Assembly: GCA_965276755.1 (NCBI GenBank)
Contig: OZ255625.1
Location: 3,100,001-3,164,000, forward strand
Reading direction: 5' to 3'
From: CAJCIS01 sp965276755
GTDB taxonomy: Bacteria > Pseudomonadota > Alphaproteobacteria > Acetobacterales > Acetobacteraceae
DNA: 64,000 nt
Shown here: one piece after another, positions 10,793 through 19,752 of the stretch
Layout of the letters: each line of letters opens with the position of its first letter
Position numbering within the stretch: the first letter of the stretch is position 1
Notes under the pieces: generated by a model
What the model saw: the letters and a program-made list of their open reading frames with translations, nothing else
Database searches by the model: none
What the model was told of the DNA's origin: nothing
Program-made: the position numbers and the translations under genes

Positions 10793-12069
10793 GCCGCCTC
10801 CAGTTCCGCCAGCGCGTGCGGGGCGCCGTCCTGGATGTCACTGAAACGATCAAATTGCGCGAGGTAGTGCGCGTGCGCGCGTTCCCACGCGTCATCATCA
10901 GGCGCGCCCCAACGCGTGTGGTATTCGGGGCTGCTCGGGTAAGGGAACATGGGCACCGGGTCGTTCGCCCACACGCCGCGCGCTTGCAGATGCTCGCGCC
11001 ACGCGGCGATTTCGTCCGCGTCATCGCCGGCGCCGGCAATCAGGTTGGCCTGCACGAACGGCACATGCCTGCGTGCCAGGACCAGGCGGTCGGTCAATTC
11101 GTCCGTGGTCATGCGGCAATTCTTGTCCAGCGCAGCGCGGCCGGCCACGCTGAGGCTTTCCACGCCGGCTTCTATGGACACGCAGCCGGCGCAGCCCAAT
11201 TGTTCGATCAAAGCGGGCTTCCACAGATCGAGGCGCGTCTGGATGCCGAACTGGAAATCCCGTGCACACAACGCCTCCAGCAACGCGGGCTGGGGCAGGA
11301 AGATTTCATCAATGAAATAGAGATAGCGCACGCCTTGGCGGCCCAGCGCATCGATCTCCTCCAGCAGCGGCGCCAGGTCGCGTCGGCGATAGCCATCGCG
11401 GAAATCGATCTTGGCGCAAAAGCTGCACGAATACGGGCAGCCGCGCGAGGCTTCGACCTCTGCACCCGGCCCGTGCGGTTCTGCTTCGAAGCGGTGATGG
11501 TGATGGTGATGACGCGCCACCCACGCATCGGGCCAGTGCAGCGCAGGCATGTCGGTAAAGCGCGTTGCCTGCGTACCACCGTGCAGCGTGACGGCACCGC
11601 CCTCCACGGTAGCGACACCAGGCACGTCCGTGCGCGGCCAGGCGTTTGCCAATGCTGCCAGCGCTTCCTCGCACTCGCCGCGGATGACGATGTCTGCGCC
11701 CAATTTTCGCAATGCGGCGCCCGGCGTGGCCGAGCCATGTGGCCCCACGGCCACCACGCGCCCGCTACGGCCGCCCAGCGCCTGAATCATTTCGCGCGGG
11801 ACGCGCAATTCGGGTGGCGCGCAACGCCAAAACAGGTAGGTGGGCGCGGTGGTGATCACCGTCATGGCCGGCGCGAAATCGGCAACTGCGTCGGCGATCT
11901 GCGTCGCGTTCAGCGCATCCAGGTGGCCATCGAGCATCAGCACATCGTGGCCGTCGCGTTCCAGCAGCACGCGGCAGCAGCCGAGTTCTATGGGGAGGTG
12001 CGGCGCGGTGCAGCCGAAATAGATGCTGTTCTCGAAGTGCCAAGGCGGATTTAGCAAAGCGACTTTCAT
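10777..12069 (-). CDS. B12-binding radical SAM protein with natural hexahistidine tract
   Basis: 430 aa. The N-terminal ~170 residues look like a cobalamin-binding Rossmann domain (VALLNPPWHFENSIYFG; VVAVGPHGSATPG). Residues 211-218 (CPYSCSFC) are the CxxxCxxC radical-SAM cluster ligands, preceded by EVEASRG. It resembles the B12/radical-SAM family found in oligosaccharide-type clusters of Rhizobiales and Burkholderiales (from memory, TIGR04295). B12-radical SAM enzymes often methylate unactivated carbons, so methylation or rearrangement of a sugar is a reasonable guess. Residues 187-192 are six histidines in a row just before the cluster. The start overlaps the upstream epimerase stop (ATGA). 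Confidence 0.85.
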   Translation of the reverse strand: MKVALLNPPWHFENSIYFGCTAPHLPIELGCCRVLLERDGHDVLMLDGHLDALNATQIADAVADFAPAMTVITTAPTYLFWRCAPPELRVPREMIQALGGRSGRVVAVGPHGSATPGAALRKLGADIVIRGECEEALAALANAWPRTDVPGVATVEGGAVTLHGGTQATRFTDMPALHWPDAWVARHHHHHHRFEAEPHGPGAEVEASRGCPYSCSFCAKIDFRDGYRRRDLAPLLEEIDALGRQGVRYLYFIDEIFLPQPALLEALCARDFQFGIQTRLDLWKPALIEQLGCAGCVSIEAGVESLSVAGRAALDKNCRMTTDELTDRLVLARRHVPFVQANLIAGAGDDADEIAAWREHLQARGVWANDPVPMFPYPSSPEYHTRWGAPDDDAWERAHAHYLAQFDRFSDIQDGAPHALAELEAACMAR

Positions 12070-13193
12070 AAGGAAAGTGCTGGGTGGGGTGTGCCACCCC
12101 CCCCAGACCCCCCGTCACTATTTAGGACGGATCTAACTTTCGACGGGGGGTTTGGGGGGGATGGCACATCTCCCCCAACCTTTCTCATGCCAAAATGCTC
12201 CGCCAAGCGCGCCACCCCTTCGCGCCACCCCAGCGGCTTGCCCAGCCCGAGCGTTGTACGCACGGCCGATGCATCCGCCACGAAATAACGCTGATCTCCC
12301 GCGCGCCAATCCTGAAAATCGACGTCGATCGCGCGCTCCAGTATTTCCTCCATATGCGCGATCAGCTCCAGCAGGCTGATCGCATTGGCCGGACCACCGC
12401 CCAGATTGAACGCCCGCCCGGCAACGCGGTCTATAGACCGCCACGCGCCCATATAGGTATCGATCGCATCACCCACGTGCAGCACGTCGCGCACCTGGTT
12501 GCCATCGCCGTAGATGGTGATCGCATCGCCGGCAATGGCGCGCAGCAGGAAATGCGCAAGCCAGCCCTGATCCTCGGTGCCCAACTGGCGCTCACCATAA
12601 ATGCAGCTCATGCGCAGCACTGCCGTGCGAAGCCCGAAGCTGTGCGCGTAATCCAGCACGTACTGGTCCGCCGCGCCCTTGGAACAGCCATACGGCGTGT
12701 GGAAATTCAGCCGCTGGCTTTCATCGATGCCGCGCGCACGCAAATCGGCATCCGCCGGCAGATATTGGCCGCCGCGACGCTCCAGCGCAATTTCGGCCAG
12801 ATTGCCATAGACCTTGTTAGTGCTCGCAAAAACCAAAGGCGCGGCCGGATTGAAACGCCGCAGCGCCTCCAGCACGCTCAGCGTGCCACGCACATTCACA
12901 TCGAAGTCAGCGACGGGCTCAACCAGGCTCGTGGTCACCGCAACCTGCGCCGCCAGGTGAAAAACCGTACACGCGCCGCGCACCGCCGCGGTCAACGCAG
13001 CCTCGTCCCGCAGATCGGCGATCTGCACGGACACACGCGCGCCATGTCGCTGCTTCAGCCAGTCGAGATTGCGCTCCACGCCCGGCCGCGCCAGCGAGTC
13101 ATAGATCAGGACGTCATGGCCCTCGCCTGCGAGCCGATCGGCCAGGTTGGCGCCGATAAATCCCGCGCCGCCCGTGACGAGAACCGGGAGCAT
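12066..13193 (-). CDS. NAD-dependent sugar epimerase, CDP-paratose 2-epimerase-like
   Basis: 375 aa extended SDR. Rossmann motif VLVTGGAGFIGANLADRL; catalytic-region FASTNKVYGNL and YGCSKGAADQYVLDYA; then MSCIYGERQLGTEDQGWLAHF, which closely recalls CDP-tyvelose (paratose) 2-epimerases. ATG 13193 overlaps the upstream stop (TGATG). The last ~37 residues (from KVGGDVPSPPNPP) are translated REP-like repeat, so the reading frame runs through the palindrome and stops on the next gene's ATG. A supplier of an activated sugar for the glycosyltransferases; exact substrate inferred only. Confidence 0.85.
   Translation of the reverse strand: MLPVLVTGGAGFIGANLADRLAGEGHDVLIYDSLARPGVERNLDWLKQRHGARVSVQIADLRDEAALTAAVRGACTVFHLAAQVAVTTSLVEPVADFDVNVRGTLSVLEALRRFNPAAPLVFASTNKVYGNLAEIALERRGGQYLPADADLRARGIDESQRLNFHTPYGCSKGAADQYVLDYAHSFGLRTAVLRMSCIYGERQLGTEDQGWLAHFLLRAIAGDAITIYGDGNQVRDVLHVGDAIDTYMGAWRSIDRVAGRAFNLGGGPANAISLLELIAHMEEILERAIDVDFQDWRAGDQRYFVADASAVRTTLGLGKPLGWREGVARLAEHFGMRKVGGDVPSPPNPPSKVRSVLNSDGGSGGGGTPHPALSL
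12076..12185. repeat. REP-like palindromic pair (copy 4), inside the epimerase reading frame
   Basis: Left hairpin CTGGGTGGGGT/GTGCC/ACCCCCCCCAG and right hairpin TTGGGGGGGAT/GGCAC/ATCTCCCCCAA. The left stem's inner pairs (GGT/ACC) differ from other copies yet remain complementary. Entirely inside the 3' end of the epimerase frame. Confidence 0.85.
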
Positions 13194-14299
13194 CACGCCA
13201 CCAGTCCGCGCTGCTCGAGCTCGAGCCGCGCCTCGCCGACGCGATCTATCGCCTCCTGACGCGACACCCAATCGGCCAATTCGCCGAAGCTGTCATCGAA
13301 ACTGCGGCGCGGCGCAAAGCCCAGCACCTCACGTGCCAGCGAAATATCGGCAAAGCAGTGGCGAATGTCGCCGACGCGCGTCTTGTTGGTAATTTCGGGC
13401 GCCAGATCCGATCGCCCCATCGCGGCGGCAAAACGCCGGCCCACATCGCCTATGGACACGCTGCAACCGCTGCCGATGTTGAACGCGCCGCCATCCGCCC
13501 GCGGCTCATCGAGTGCCAGCAGAAACGCGCGCGCCACATCCTCGACATGCACGAAATCGCGGCGCTGCTCGCCGTCTTCAAACACCATCGGCCGCTGGCC
13601 GTTCAGCAGACGCGAGGCAAAAATCGCCAGCACGCCGGTATAAGGGTTCGAAAGCGCCTGGCCGGCACCGTATACGTTGAACAGGCGCAGCGCCACGCCC
13701 TGCATGCCATAGGCGGGTGCGAGCGTCAGCGTCAGCCGCTCCTGCACATATTTGGTCAGCGCATAGACCGACGCCAAATCGGGCCGCTTTGTCTCGGGTG
13801 TCGCCAGCGGGCGCAGCTTCGCGCCGTCCTGCCCTATGGGATCCCACCCGCCGCCATGCTGCGTGCGGCGCGCATCCTCGATGATGGCACCGGATGCTGT
13901 CTGATACAGCCCCTCGCCATAGATGCTCATGGACGAGGCCACGACCACGCGCTGCACACGTTGTTCGATCAACGCCTGGAACAGAACCGCCGTGCCAAGA
14001 TCGTTCACACCGACATAGCGGTCGATGGCGTACATGCTCTGACCCACGCCCACTTCGGCGGCCAGGTGGATCAGCTTGTCCGCACCGCGCAGGGCGCGCG
14101 ACACGGCATCCGGGTCGCGCACATCGCCTTGCACCAGCTCGACGTGGTCGAGCACAGCATTGCGCGGCGCGCCGGGTGGATGGACCTGTTCGATGAAGCT
14201 ATCCAACACGCGCACGCGCCTGCCGGCCCGCAGCAGGGCGGTGGCCACATGGCAGCCGATGAAGCCGGCGCCACCTGTGATCAGAACGGTCTCGGTCAT
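13193..14299 (-). CDS. NAD-dependent epimerase/dehydratase (extended SDR)
   Basis: 368 aa. VLITGGAGFIGCHVATALL binds NAD; the active site is ASSMSIYGEG with YALTKYVQE (Tyr-x3-Lys); RRDFVHVEDVARAF is typical of UDP-glucose 4-epimerase-like enzymes. First gene of the minus-strand glycan cluster, followed with a 1-nt overlap by a second epimerase. It probably supplies a nucleotide sugar; the exact reaction is not readable. Confidence 0.85.
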   Translation of the reverse strand: MTETVLITGGAGFIGCHVATALLRAGRRVRVLDSFIEQVHPPGAPRNAVLDHVELVQGDVRDPDAVSRALRGADKLIHLAAEVGVGQSMYAIDRYVGVNDLGTAVLFQALIEQRVQRVVVASSMSIYGEGLYQTASGAIIEDARRTQHGGGWDPIGQDGAKLRPLATPETKRPDLASVYALTKYVQERLTLTLAPAYGMQGVALRLFNVYGAGQALSNPYTGVLAIFASRLLNGQRPMVFEDGEQRRDFVHVEDVARAFLLALDEPRADGGAFNIGSGCSVSIGDVGRRFAAAMGRSDLAPEITNKTRVGDIRHCFADISLAREVLGFAPRRSFDDSFGELADWVSRQEAIDRVGEARLELEQRGLVA

Positions 14300-14542
14300 C
14301 GGCGTGACCCGTGAAAGGCGAGGCTAAGCGGGGTCATGCCGGGGAAGAGAACTCCTTTGGGAATGTGCCCCTTCAATCCTTGCGCATCAGGGGCTTGGGC
14401 AGTGTAGCTGGACTGGCCCCCGCCACCAGCCTTGTCGAAGAACAAGCTGGCGCCGCAGCCGTCACGCTTGCGTGATCGTGCGTGCGCGCAAACTCCGCCT
14501 GATCCCTCCGTTGGCGCACACGCAACGGGAGGAAATATCAGC

Positions 14543-15325
14543 ATGCCCCAATCAGAACAGCGGCCCTTCGCCATCGTGACCGGCGCGTCCACCGGCATCG
14601 GCCTGGAGCTGGCGCGCGAAGCGGCCGAGCAGGGCTACGACCTGCTGATCGCCGCCGATGAGCCCGAGATCGAGCGTGCGGCCACCGAGCTGCGCAGCCA
14701 CGGCGGCCGGGTCGATGCCATTCAGGCAGACCTCTCCGGCACCGAAGGCGTGGAGAAGCTCTACGCCGCTGCGGCCGGCCGACGCGTGGACGCCCTTCTG
14801 GCCAATGCCGGGCGCGGGCTGGGGCGCGGCTTTTTGGACCAGGACGCGGCAGAGTGGCGGCGCGTGGTGGACACCAACATTACCGGCACGCTGCTGCTGG
14901 TCCAGCGCGTGGGGCGCGACATGCGCGCGGCGGGTGAGGGGCGCATCCTGATTACGGGATCGATTGCCGGCTTCATGCCCGGCACGTTCCAGGCGGTCTA
15001 TAACGGCAGCAAGGCGTTCCTGGACAGCTTCAGCTTTGCGCTGCGCCATGAACTCAAAGGCAGCGGTGTGACGGTGACGTGCCTGATGCCGGGTGCGACG
15101 GAGACCGAGTTCTTCGAGCGCGCGGACATGATGGACACCAAGGTAGGCCAGTCAAAAAAGGCCGACCCGGCCAGCGTTGCCAAGACGGGTTTCAAGGCCA
15201 TGCTGAACGGCGATGGCGATGTTGTTGCGGGCTGGGACAACAAGTTGCGCGCGGCCATTGCGCATATCGCGCCGGCGGGTGTTATGGCGGAGGTGCATCG
15301 CAGCATGGCACAGCCGCAGCAATAG
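14543..15325 (+). CDS. SDR-family oxidoreductase
   Basis: 260 aa classical short-chain dehydrogenase. ATG 14543 is preceded by GGGAGGAAAT. Cofactor motif TGASTGIGLELA, NAG motif ANAGRGLGR, catalytic Ser in TGSIAGFMPG and YNGSKAF (Tyr-x3-Lys). The C-terminus after ~200 is less typical (GFKAMLNGDGDVVAGWDNK). Divergent from the glycan cluster with a 243-bp gap; ends at a REP-like pair. Substrate unknown. Confidence 0.85.
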   Translation: MPQSEQRPFAIVTGASTGIGLELAREAAEQGYDLLIAADEPEIERAATELRSHGGRVDAIQADLSGTEGVEKLYAAAAGRRVDALLANAGRGLGRGFLDQDAAEWRRVVDTNITGTLLLVQRVGRDMRAAGEGRILITGSIAGFMPGTFQAVYNGSKAFLDSFSFALRHELKGSGVTVTCLMPGATETEFFERADMMDTKVGQSKKADPASVAKTGFKAMLNGDGDVVAGWDNKLRAAIAHIAPAGVMAEVHRSMAQPQQ

Positions 15326-15330
15326 GGGAA

Positions 15331-15442
15331 GAAGTTGGGGGGAGATGTGCCATCCTCCCCAAACCCCCCGTCGATTATTAGGCCTCGCTTTGAATAATGA
15401 CGGGGGGTCTGGGGGGGCAGGCACTGCTCCCCCAGCTTTTTC
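15331..15442. repeat. REP-like palindromic pair (copy 5)
   Basis: Left hairpin loop GTGCC, right hairpin CTGGGGGGGCA/GGCAC/TGCTCCCCCAG, between the convergent ends of the SDR and the monooxygenase genes. Placed where a bidirectional terminator would be expected. Confidence 0.85.
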
Positions 15443-16939
15443 TTACGCTTTGATATAATCGCCGAAATCCACCGCCTTCATCAGCCGCCGATAAGCCAGC
15501 GTCGAGCCGGACCAATTGGTCGTGATTTTGCCATCATGCACGTACCAGCTGCCGCAGCCTGTGGACCAGACCATCCTGCCAAGCGCCTGCTGCAAGGTTT
15601 CGTTGTAGCGCCGATTGGCTTCCTCGCGCACTTCCAGCGTGGACAGGCGGCGATCCACCACATGCGTCAGGCATTTCACGATGTAGCGCGCCTGCGCTTC
15701 CAGCATGACGATGATCGAATTGTGACCCAGATTGGTATTCGGCCCATATAGAAGGAACATGTTTGGAAAGCCGGGCACGCCGATGCCGCGATAGCCTTCC
15801 GGCCCGGCCCGCCACCGTGCCTGAAGATCAAGCCCGTCCCTGCCGGTAATTGCCATCTTGTGCAGCGTGTTGCGCGTGTCGAAGCCGGTGGCGAAGACAA
15901 CCACATCCGCTTCGTGCAACGCGCCATCCTTGGTGCGAATGCCGTTTGCCTCGAACCGCCCGATCGGCTCGGTGACCAGGCTGACATGCGGCTGGTTGAA
16001 GCAGGGATAGTAATCGTCCGAGAACAGTAGGCGCTTGCAGCCCAGTTCGAAGGCCGGGCGCAACTTCTCACGCAAAGCAGGATCGCACACCTGCGTATCC
16101 AGGTGGCGGGTCGCGGCGCGCTTCAGCAGCCCGTTGCGCCAGGAGCCGGTACGGAATGCATCGAAGAGAAACTCGCCGTAGAGGTAGATATACAGCCGCA
16201 TCGCCAGCCGATAGCCAGGTATCCGTTCGAAGCGGGAATGATGCCTCTCGGTGAACGCGGCATTGTTTCGTGGCACCAGCCAATTCGCTGTGCGCTGAAA
16301 AATGTCCAGGTGCGACGCGGCCTTGGCCAGTTCGGGCGCGATCTGCACGCCGCTCGCGGCAGAGCCCACCATGGCCACGCGCCTGCCGGCCAGCGCGACA
16401 CCATGATCCCACGCTGCGGAGTGGAACGCCGCACCCCTGAAATCGTTGAGACCCGGGAAGGCGGGAATGGAGGGATGGCTCAATTGCCCAACGGCGGGAA
16501 TGAACACGTCGAACTCTTCGGTGGCGCCGGCGGCGGTCTCAACTCGCCAAACGTGGCGCACATCGTCGAACGCGGCACCGATCACCGGCGTGTTCAGGCG
16601 CACCGACGGCGTGATGCCATGCGCCTCCGCCACGCTTTGAATATAGGCCAGGATTTCAGCCTGGCCCGAATAGCGCTGAGTCCAGTTCGCGCGTGGTGCG
16701 AAAGAAAACGAATAAAGGTGGCTCTGCACGTCGCAGGCCGCACCGGGATAGGTGTTGTCCCGCCACGTGCCGCCGATGGCTGGCCCGCGCTCGAACAACG
16801 TCAGGCTGGTAAAGCCGGCGCGCCGCAACAGAACGGCCAGACCGATGCCACCAAAGCCGGCGCCGACGATGGCGACGCGCAAGCCCGCCCGGCTGCGGGT
16901 GCCGGCGATTGCGGCCGGGATGCTCATCGACTGATCCAT
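15443..16939 (-). CDS. Flavin-containing (Baeyer-Villiger type) monooxygenase
   Basis: 498 aa, FAD- and NADPH-dependent. FAD site VAIVGAGFGGIGLAVLLRRAG; Baeyer-Villiger-like fingerprint FRGAAFHSAAWDHG; NADPH site VAMVGSAASGVQIAPEL. ATATG-type motif FATGFDTRN and LYGPNTNLGHNS are typical of 4-hydroxyacetophenone and cyclohexanone monooxygenase relatives, which insert oxygen next to a ketone. Start ATG 16939 has GGAGAG 7 nt upstream. Real substrate unknown. Confidence 0.85.
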   Translation of the reverse strand: MDQSMSIPAAIAGTRSRAGLRVAIVGAGFGGIGLAVLLRRAGFTSLTLFERGPAIGGTWRDNTYPGAACDVQSHLYSFSFAPRANWTQRYSGQAEILAYIQSVAEAHGITPSVRLNTPVIGAAFDDVRHVWRVETAAGATEEFDVFIPAVGQLSHPSIPAFPGLNDFRGAAFHSAAWDHGVALAGRRVAMVGSAASGVQIAPELAKAASHLDIFQRTANWLVPRNNAAFTERHHSRFERIPGYRLAMRLYIYLYGEFLFDAFRTGSWRNGLLKRAATRHLDTQVCDPALREKLRPAFELGCKRLLFSDDYYPCFNQPHVSLVTEPIGRFEANGIRTKDGALHEADVVVFATGFDTRNTLHKMAITGRDGLDLQARWRAGPEGYRGIGVPGFPNMFLLYGPNTNLGHNSIIVMLEAQARYIVKCLTHVVDRRLSTLEVREEANRRYNETLQQALGRMVWSTGCGSWYVHDGKITTNWSGSTLAYRRLMKAVDFGDYIKA

Positions 16940-17143
16940 GTCCGATCTCTCCCCGCCACACGGTTGCTCCCGCTTTTGCCAGGCGGCACCATTGGCGATT
17001 GATCCAGCCGTGTCGAGCGCACTTGCGGTCCCGGTGTCTTCATGTGTCGCAAAGTGTCGGATGGGCGACCCATGTCAGCACCCCGGTCCATCGCAATCCT
17101 CGGCTATGACGGCATTTGGCACCTATCCCAAGCTGCCCGAGCC

Positions 17144-18397
17144 TTAGCCGTAGCGCGCAATAACCAAATCATCGTGGCGCACATCGCCCGCGCGCCCGCT
17201 CATCAGATCGGCGAGCAGCGCGCCGCTGCCGCACGCCATCGTCCAGCCCAGCGTGCCATGGCCGGTATTCAGCCACAGATTGTCCAGCTTCGTCGGCCCG
17301 ATGACCGGCGGCCCATCCGGTGTCATTGGCCGCAACCCCGTCCAGAATGTCGCCTGGGAGAGGTCGCCGCCGTGTGGAAACAGGTCCATGACCGAATGCA
17401 CAAGCGTTTCGCGCCGCGCCACGCGCAGGCGCATCGAATAACCGGCGAGTTCCGCCGTTCCACCAACGCGGATGCGATCGCCCAGCCGCGTGATCGCCAC
17501 CTTGAACGTCTCGTCCATCACCGTTGATACCGGCGCGGCCGCGTCATCGGCCACCGGCAGCGTGATTGAATAACCCTTGACCGGATAGACGTTGAGCGGA
17601 ATGCCCAACGGATGCAGCACGCGCGGCGAATAGCTCCCCAGCGCCATAACGTAAGCGTCGCCCGTCACCACACCGGCATCGGTTGCCACGCCAGACACCC
17701 GGCCACCCTCCGTCAGCAAGGATTGCACGGTCACGCCCGTACGAAAATCCACACCCGCCGCCTGCGCCAGCGCCGCCAGGCGCTGCGTGAAGATGTGCGC
17801 ATCCCCCGTCTCGTCACCGGGCAGGATCAGCCCGCCCACAAACTTGTCCTGCACGGCGACAAGCCCTGGTTCATGCGCCACGCATCCGGCGCGATCGACG
17901 ACGCGGTACGGCACGCCCAGCGTATCGAGCACGCTGGTATCGTCGCCCACGTGATCTGCCTGCGTTTGCGTGCGGAACAATTGCAGCAATCCGCGCTGGC
18001 GATCGTCGTAGGCAATGCCCGTATCGCGCCGCAGCTCGGCCAATTTGTCGCGGCTGTATTCGGCCAGCCGCACCATGCGCCCCTTGTTGCGCGCGTACGC
18101 GGCCGCGGTGCAATTACCGAGGAATGCCAGAACCCACCGCAGGAACGCGGGATCCAGCAGCGGCCACACTACCAGAGGGCTGTGGCGCATCAGCAGCCAC
18201 GTCACCGCCTTGCGCGGGGTATCCGGCCCCGCCCAGGGTGCCGACATGCCGGGGGAGACCTGACCAGCATTGGCAAAGCTCGTTTCCAGTCCGGTGGCGT
18301 GCTGGCGTTCCAGCACGGTCACGTCGTGGCCGGCCTGGTTCAGATACCAGGCTGAGGTCACGCCGATTACGCCGCCGCCTAGGACGATTATGTGCAA
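17144..18397 (-). CDS. dadA: D-amino acid dehydrogenase small subunit
   Basis: Flavoprotein that oxidatively deaminates D-amino acids (D-alanine) to 2-oxo acids, passing electrons to the respiratory chain. 417 aa from a TTG at 18397, which gives MHIIVLGGGVIGVTSAWYLN and aligns with the E. coli start. DadA segments throughout: ENKGRMVRLAEYSRD-like, GLILPGDETGDAHIFTQRL, TFWTGLRPMTPDGPPVIGPT, LNTGHGTLGWTMACGSG. An upstream extension would run through two A/T-rich hairpins and is unlikely. Confidence 0.95.
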   Translation of the reverse strand: MHIIVLGGGVIGVTSAWYLNQAGHDVTVLERQHATGLETSFANAGQVSPGMSAPWAGPDTPRKAVTWLLMRHSPLVVWPLLDPAFLRWVLAFLGNCTAAAYARNKGRMVRLAEYSRDKLAELRRDTGIAYDDRQRGLLQLFRTQTQADHVGDDTSVLDTLGVPYRVVDRAGCVAHEPGLVAVQDKFVGGLILPGDETGDAHIFTQRLAALAQAAGVDFRTGVTVQSLLTEGGRVSGVATDAGVVTGDAYVMALGSYSPRVLHPLGIPLNVYPVKGYSITLPVADDAAAPVSTVMDETFKVAITRLGDRIRVGGTAELAGYSMRLRVARRETLVHSVMDLFPHGGDLSQATFWTGLRPMTPDGPPVIGPTKLDNLWLNTGHGTLGWTMACGSGALLADLMSGRAGDVRHDDLVIARYG

Positions 18398-18413
18398 AGT
18401 GAAAGCCGAAGCA

Positions 18414-18435
18414 CTTCTTTTTTGAAAAACAGAAG
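18414..18435. terminator. A/T-rich hairpin upstream of dadA
   Basis: CTTCTTTTTT/G/AAAAACAGAAG with AAGC tail, same family as at 1762. Lies between secB and dadA; with the hairpin at 18511 it forms a pair in the gap. Confidence 0.5.
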
Positions 18436-18510
18436 CAAAAACCTTTTGAATGTTTGCATTGTGCGAACCTGCAAGAACGGCGCGTGTCAAAACAGTCAAA
18501 AGTCTTTTTG

Positions 18511-18534
18511 CTTCTTTTTCTTCAGAAAAAGAAG
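18511..18534. terminator. A/T-rich hairpin at secB 3' end
   Basis: Perfect 10-bp stem CTTCTTTTTC / TTCA / GAAAAAGAAG, 13 bp past the secB stop. Likely secB terminator. Confidence 0.6.
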
Positions 18535-18546
18535 AATCCTTGCTAC

Positions 18547-19077
18547 CTACGCATTCGCCACCGGCGCTTCCTGCGCGCGGCGCGCCTGCCAAAGCCCGAC
18601 GAAATCAATCGGCTGCAACAGCACCGGCGGAAACCCGCCCTCGCGCGTCACATCGCTCAACACCGTGCGCGCAAACGGGAACAGCAGGCGCGGGCACTCG
18701 ATCAGCAGCAGCGGCTCAACGGCCTCCGGCGGCACGCCGTTCAGCGTAAATACGCCGGCGTAATGCAGCTCGGCGACGAATACCGCGCGCCCCTCGCCGC
18801 TGCCGTTCTGCACCGCCTCGCGCGCCTCGGCCTTCACGGAGAGCACCACCTCATAGACGTTTTGCCCTTCCTGGAGCGCACGTGCCTGGACATCGAGGTT
18901 GATCTGCACCGCGGGCTGGCTGCGCAAGGTGGCGTAGATCTCCGGCGCGTTCGGCACTTCGAAGGACAAATCCTTGATGTACTGCACGTTGACCATCAGC
19001 GGCGGCAGTGGCTGCGCCGCGCCCTGCGGCCCGCCGCCGGGGGGAGCGCCTGCCGGCGGAAACTGGGACTGGGACAT
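18547..19077 (-). CDS. secB: Protein-export chaperone SecB
   Basis: Cytosolic tetrameric chaperone that keeps preproteins unfolded for SecA. 176 aa. After a Pro/Gly-rich leader (~25 residues), the SecB core begins VNVQYIKDLSFEVPNAPEI and continues with VYEVVLSVKAEA, FVAELHYAGVF, LIECPRLLFPFAR and PPVLLQPIDFVGLW. Next to histidine phosphatase, TIM44-like and mltA genes, a familiar alphaproteobacterial neighbourhood. Confidence 0.95.
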   Translation of the reverse strand: MSQSQFPPAGAPPGGGPQGAAQPLPPLMVNVQYIKDLSFEVPNAPEIYATLRSQPAVQINLDVQARALQEGQNVYEVVLSVKAEAREAVQNGSGEGRAVFVAELHYAGVFTLNGVPPEAVEPLLLIECPRLLFPFARTVLSDVTREGGFPPVLLQPIDFVGLWQARRAQEAPVANA

Positions 19078-19156
19078 CGATCACCTTCGAAACAGGGAAT
19101 ACGGGGGAGAGGTGCGGGCGCCTAGCACGCGCCAACACCAGCGCAAAGCGGCACGT

Positions 19157-19675
19157 TCAAGCCTGCAGCATCGTCCACTCGCCGTTTTCCAGGCTGGTGC
19201 CGGTCAGGGTCAGCAGGAACGCCCAGTGGCTCACGACCAGTGTATGCGCCCCATCGCCCACCTGCGCCATGTGCGCGCGAAACGCCGCCGCCCGCTTGAT
19301 CACCGAGGCCTCCTCCTCCGTCGCACTCGGCCACCACACCTCGTCGACGGCCGAAAAATCGTGCCCGGGCCAGGCCTGGGCCAGGGTGCTTCGGGGTGAC
19401 CCGATATCGCAAGTAAAATGGTAGCGCTCCCGGATCGTAGGGCTGACCTGCACCTTCAGGCCAAGGGCTGCGGCAATGGGCGCTGCTGTCTGCAGGGCGC
19501 GGGTGTAGGGGCTGGCGACGATGCGGCGGATGTCCTGGCCGGCTAGCGCCGCCGCGGCGCGCGTGGCCTGGGCCTGGCCTTCGGGCGTCAGGCGCGGGTC
19601 GGCAATGCCCGGATCGCGGCGCGTCGCGGTGAAGTGCAGGTTGAACTCGCTCTGGCCATGGCGCATCAGGATCAT
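19157..19675 (-). CDS. Histidine phosphatase family protein (phosphoglycerate-mutase-like)
   Basis: 172 aa. ATG 19675 begins MILMRHGQSEFN, with the catalytic RHG histidine; DPRLTPEGQAQA, VASPYTRALQTA and VVSHWAFLL (second catalytic His) complete the family pattern. Much shorter than true glycolytic mutases, so probably a small-molecule phosphatase. Divergent from the TIM44-like gene. Confidence 0.9.
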   Translation of the reverse strand: MILMRHGQSEFNLHFTATRRDPGIADPRLTPEGQAQATRAAAALAGQDIRRIVASPYTRALQTAAPIAAALGLKVQVSPTIRERYHFTCDIGSPRSTLAQAWPGHDFSAVDEVWWPSATEEEASVIKRAAAFRAHMAQVGDGAHTLVVSHWAFLLTLTGTSLENGEWTMLQA

Positions 19676-19752
19676 GGCCGTGCAGCTACAGACGCGGCCC
19701 GGCGTTGGAAAGGCCCGCACGCGGCCTTGGCCCCCAGATTGGAGTTGTGACG

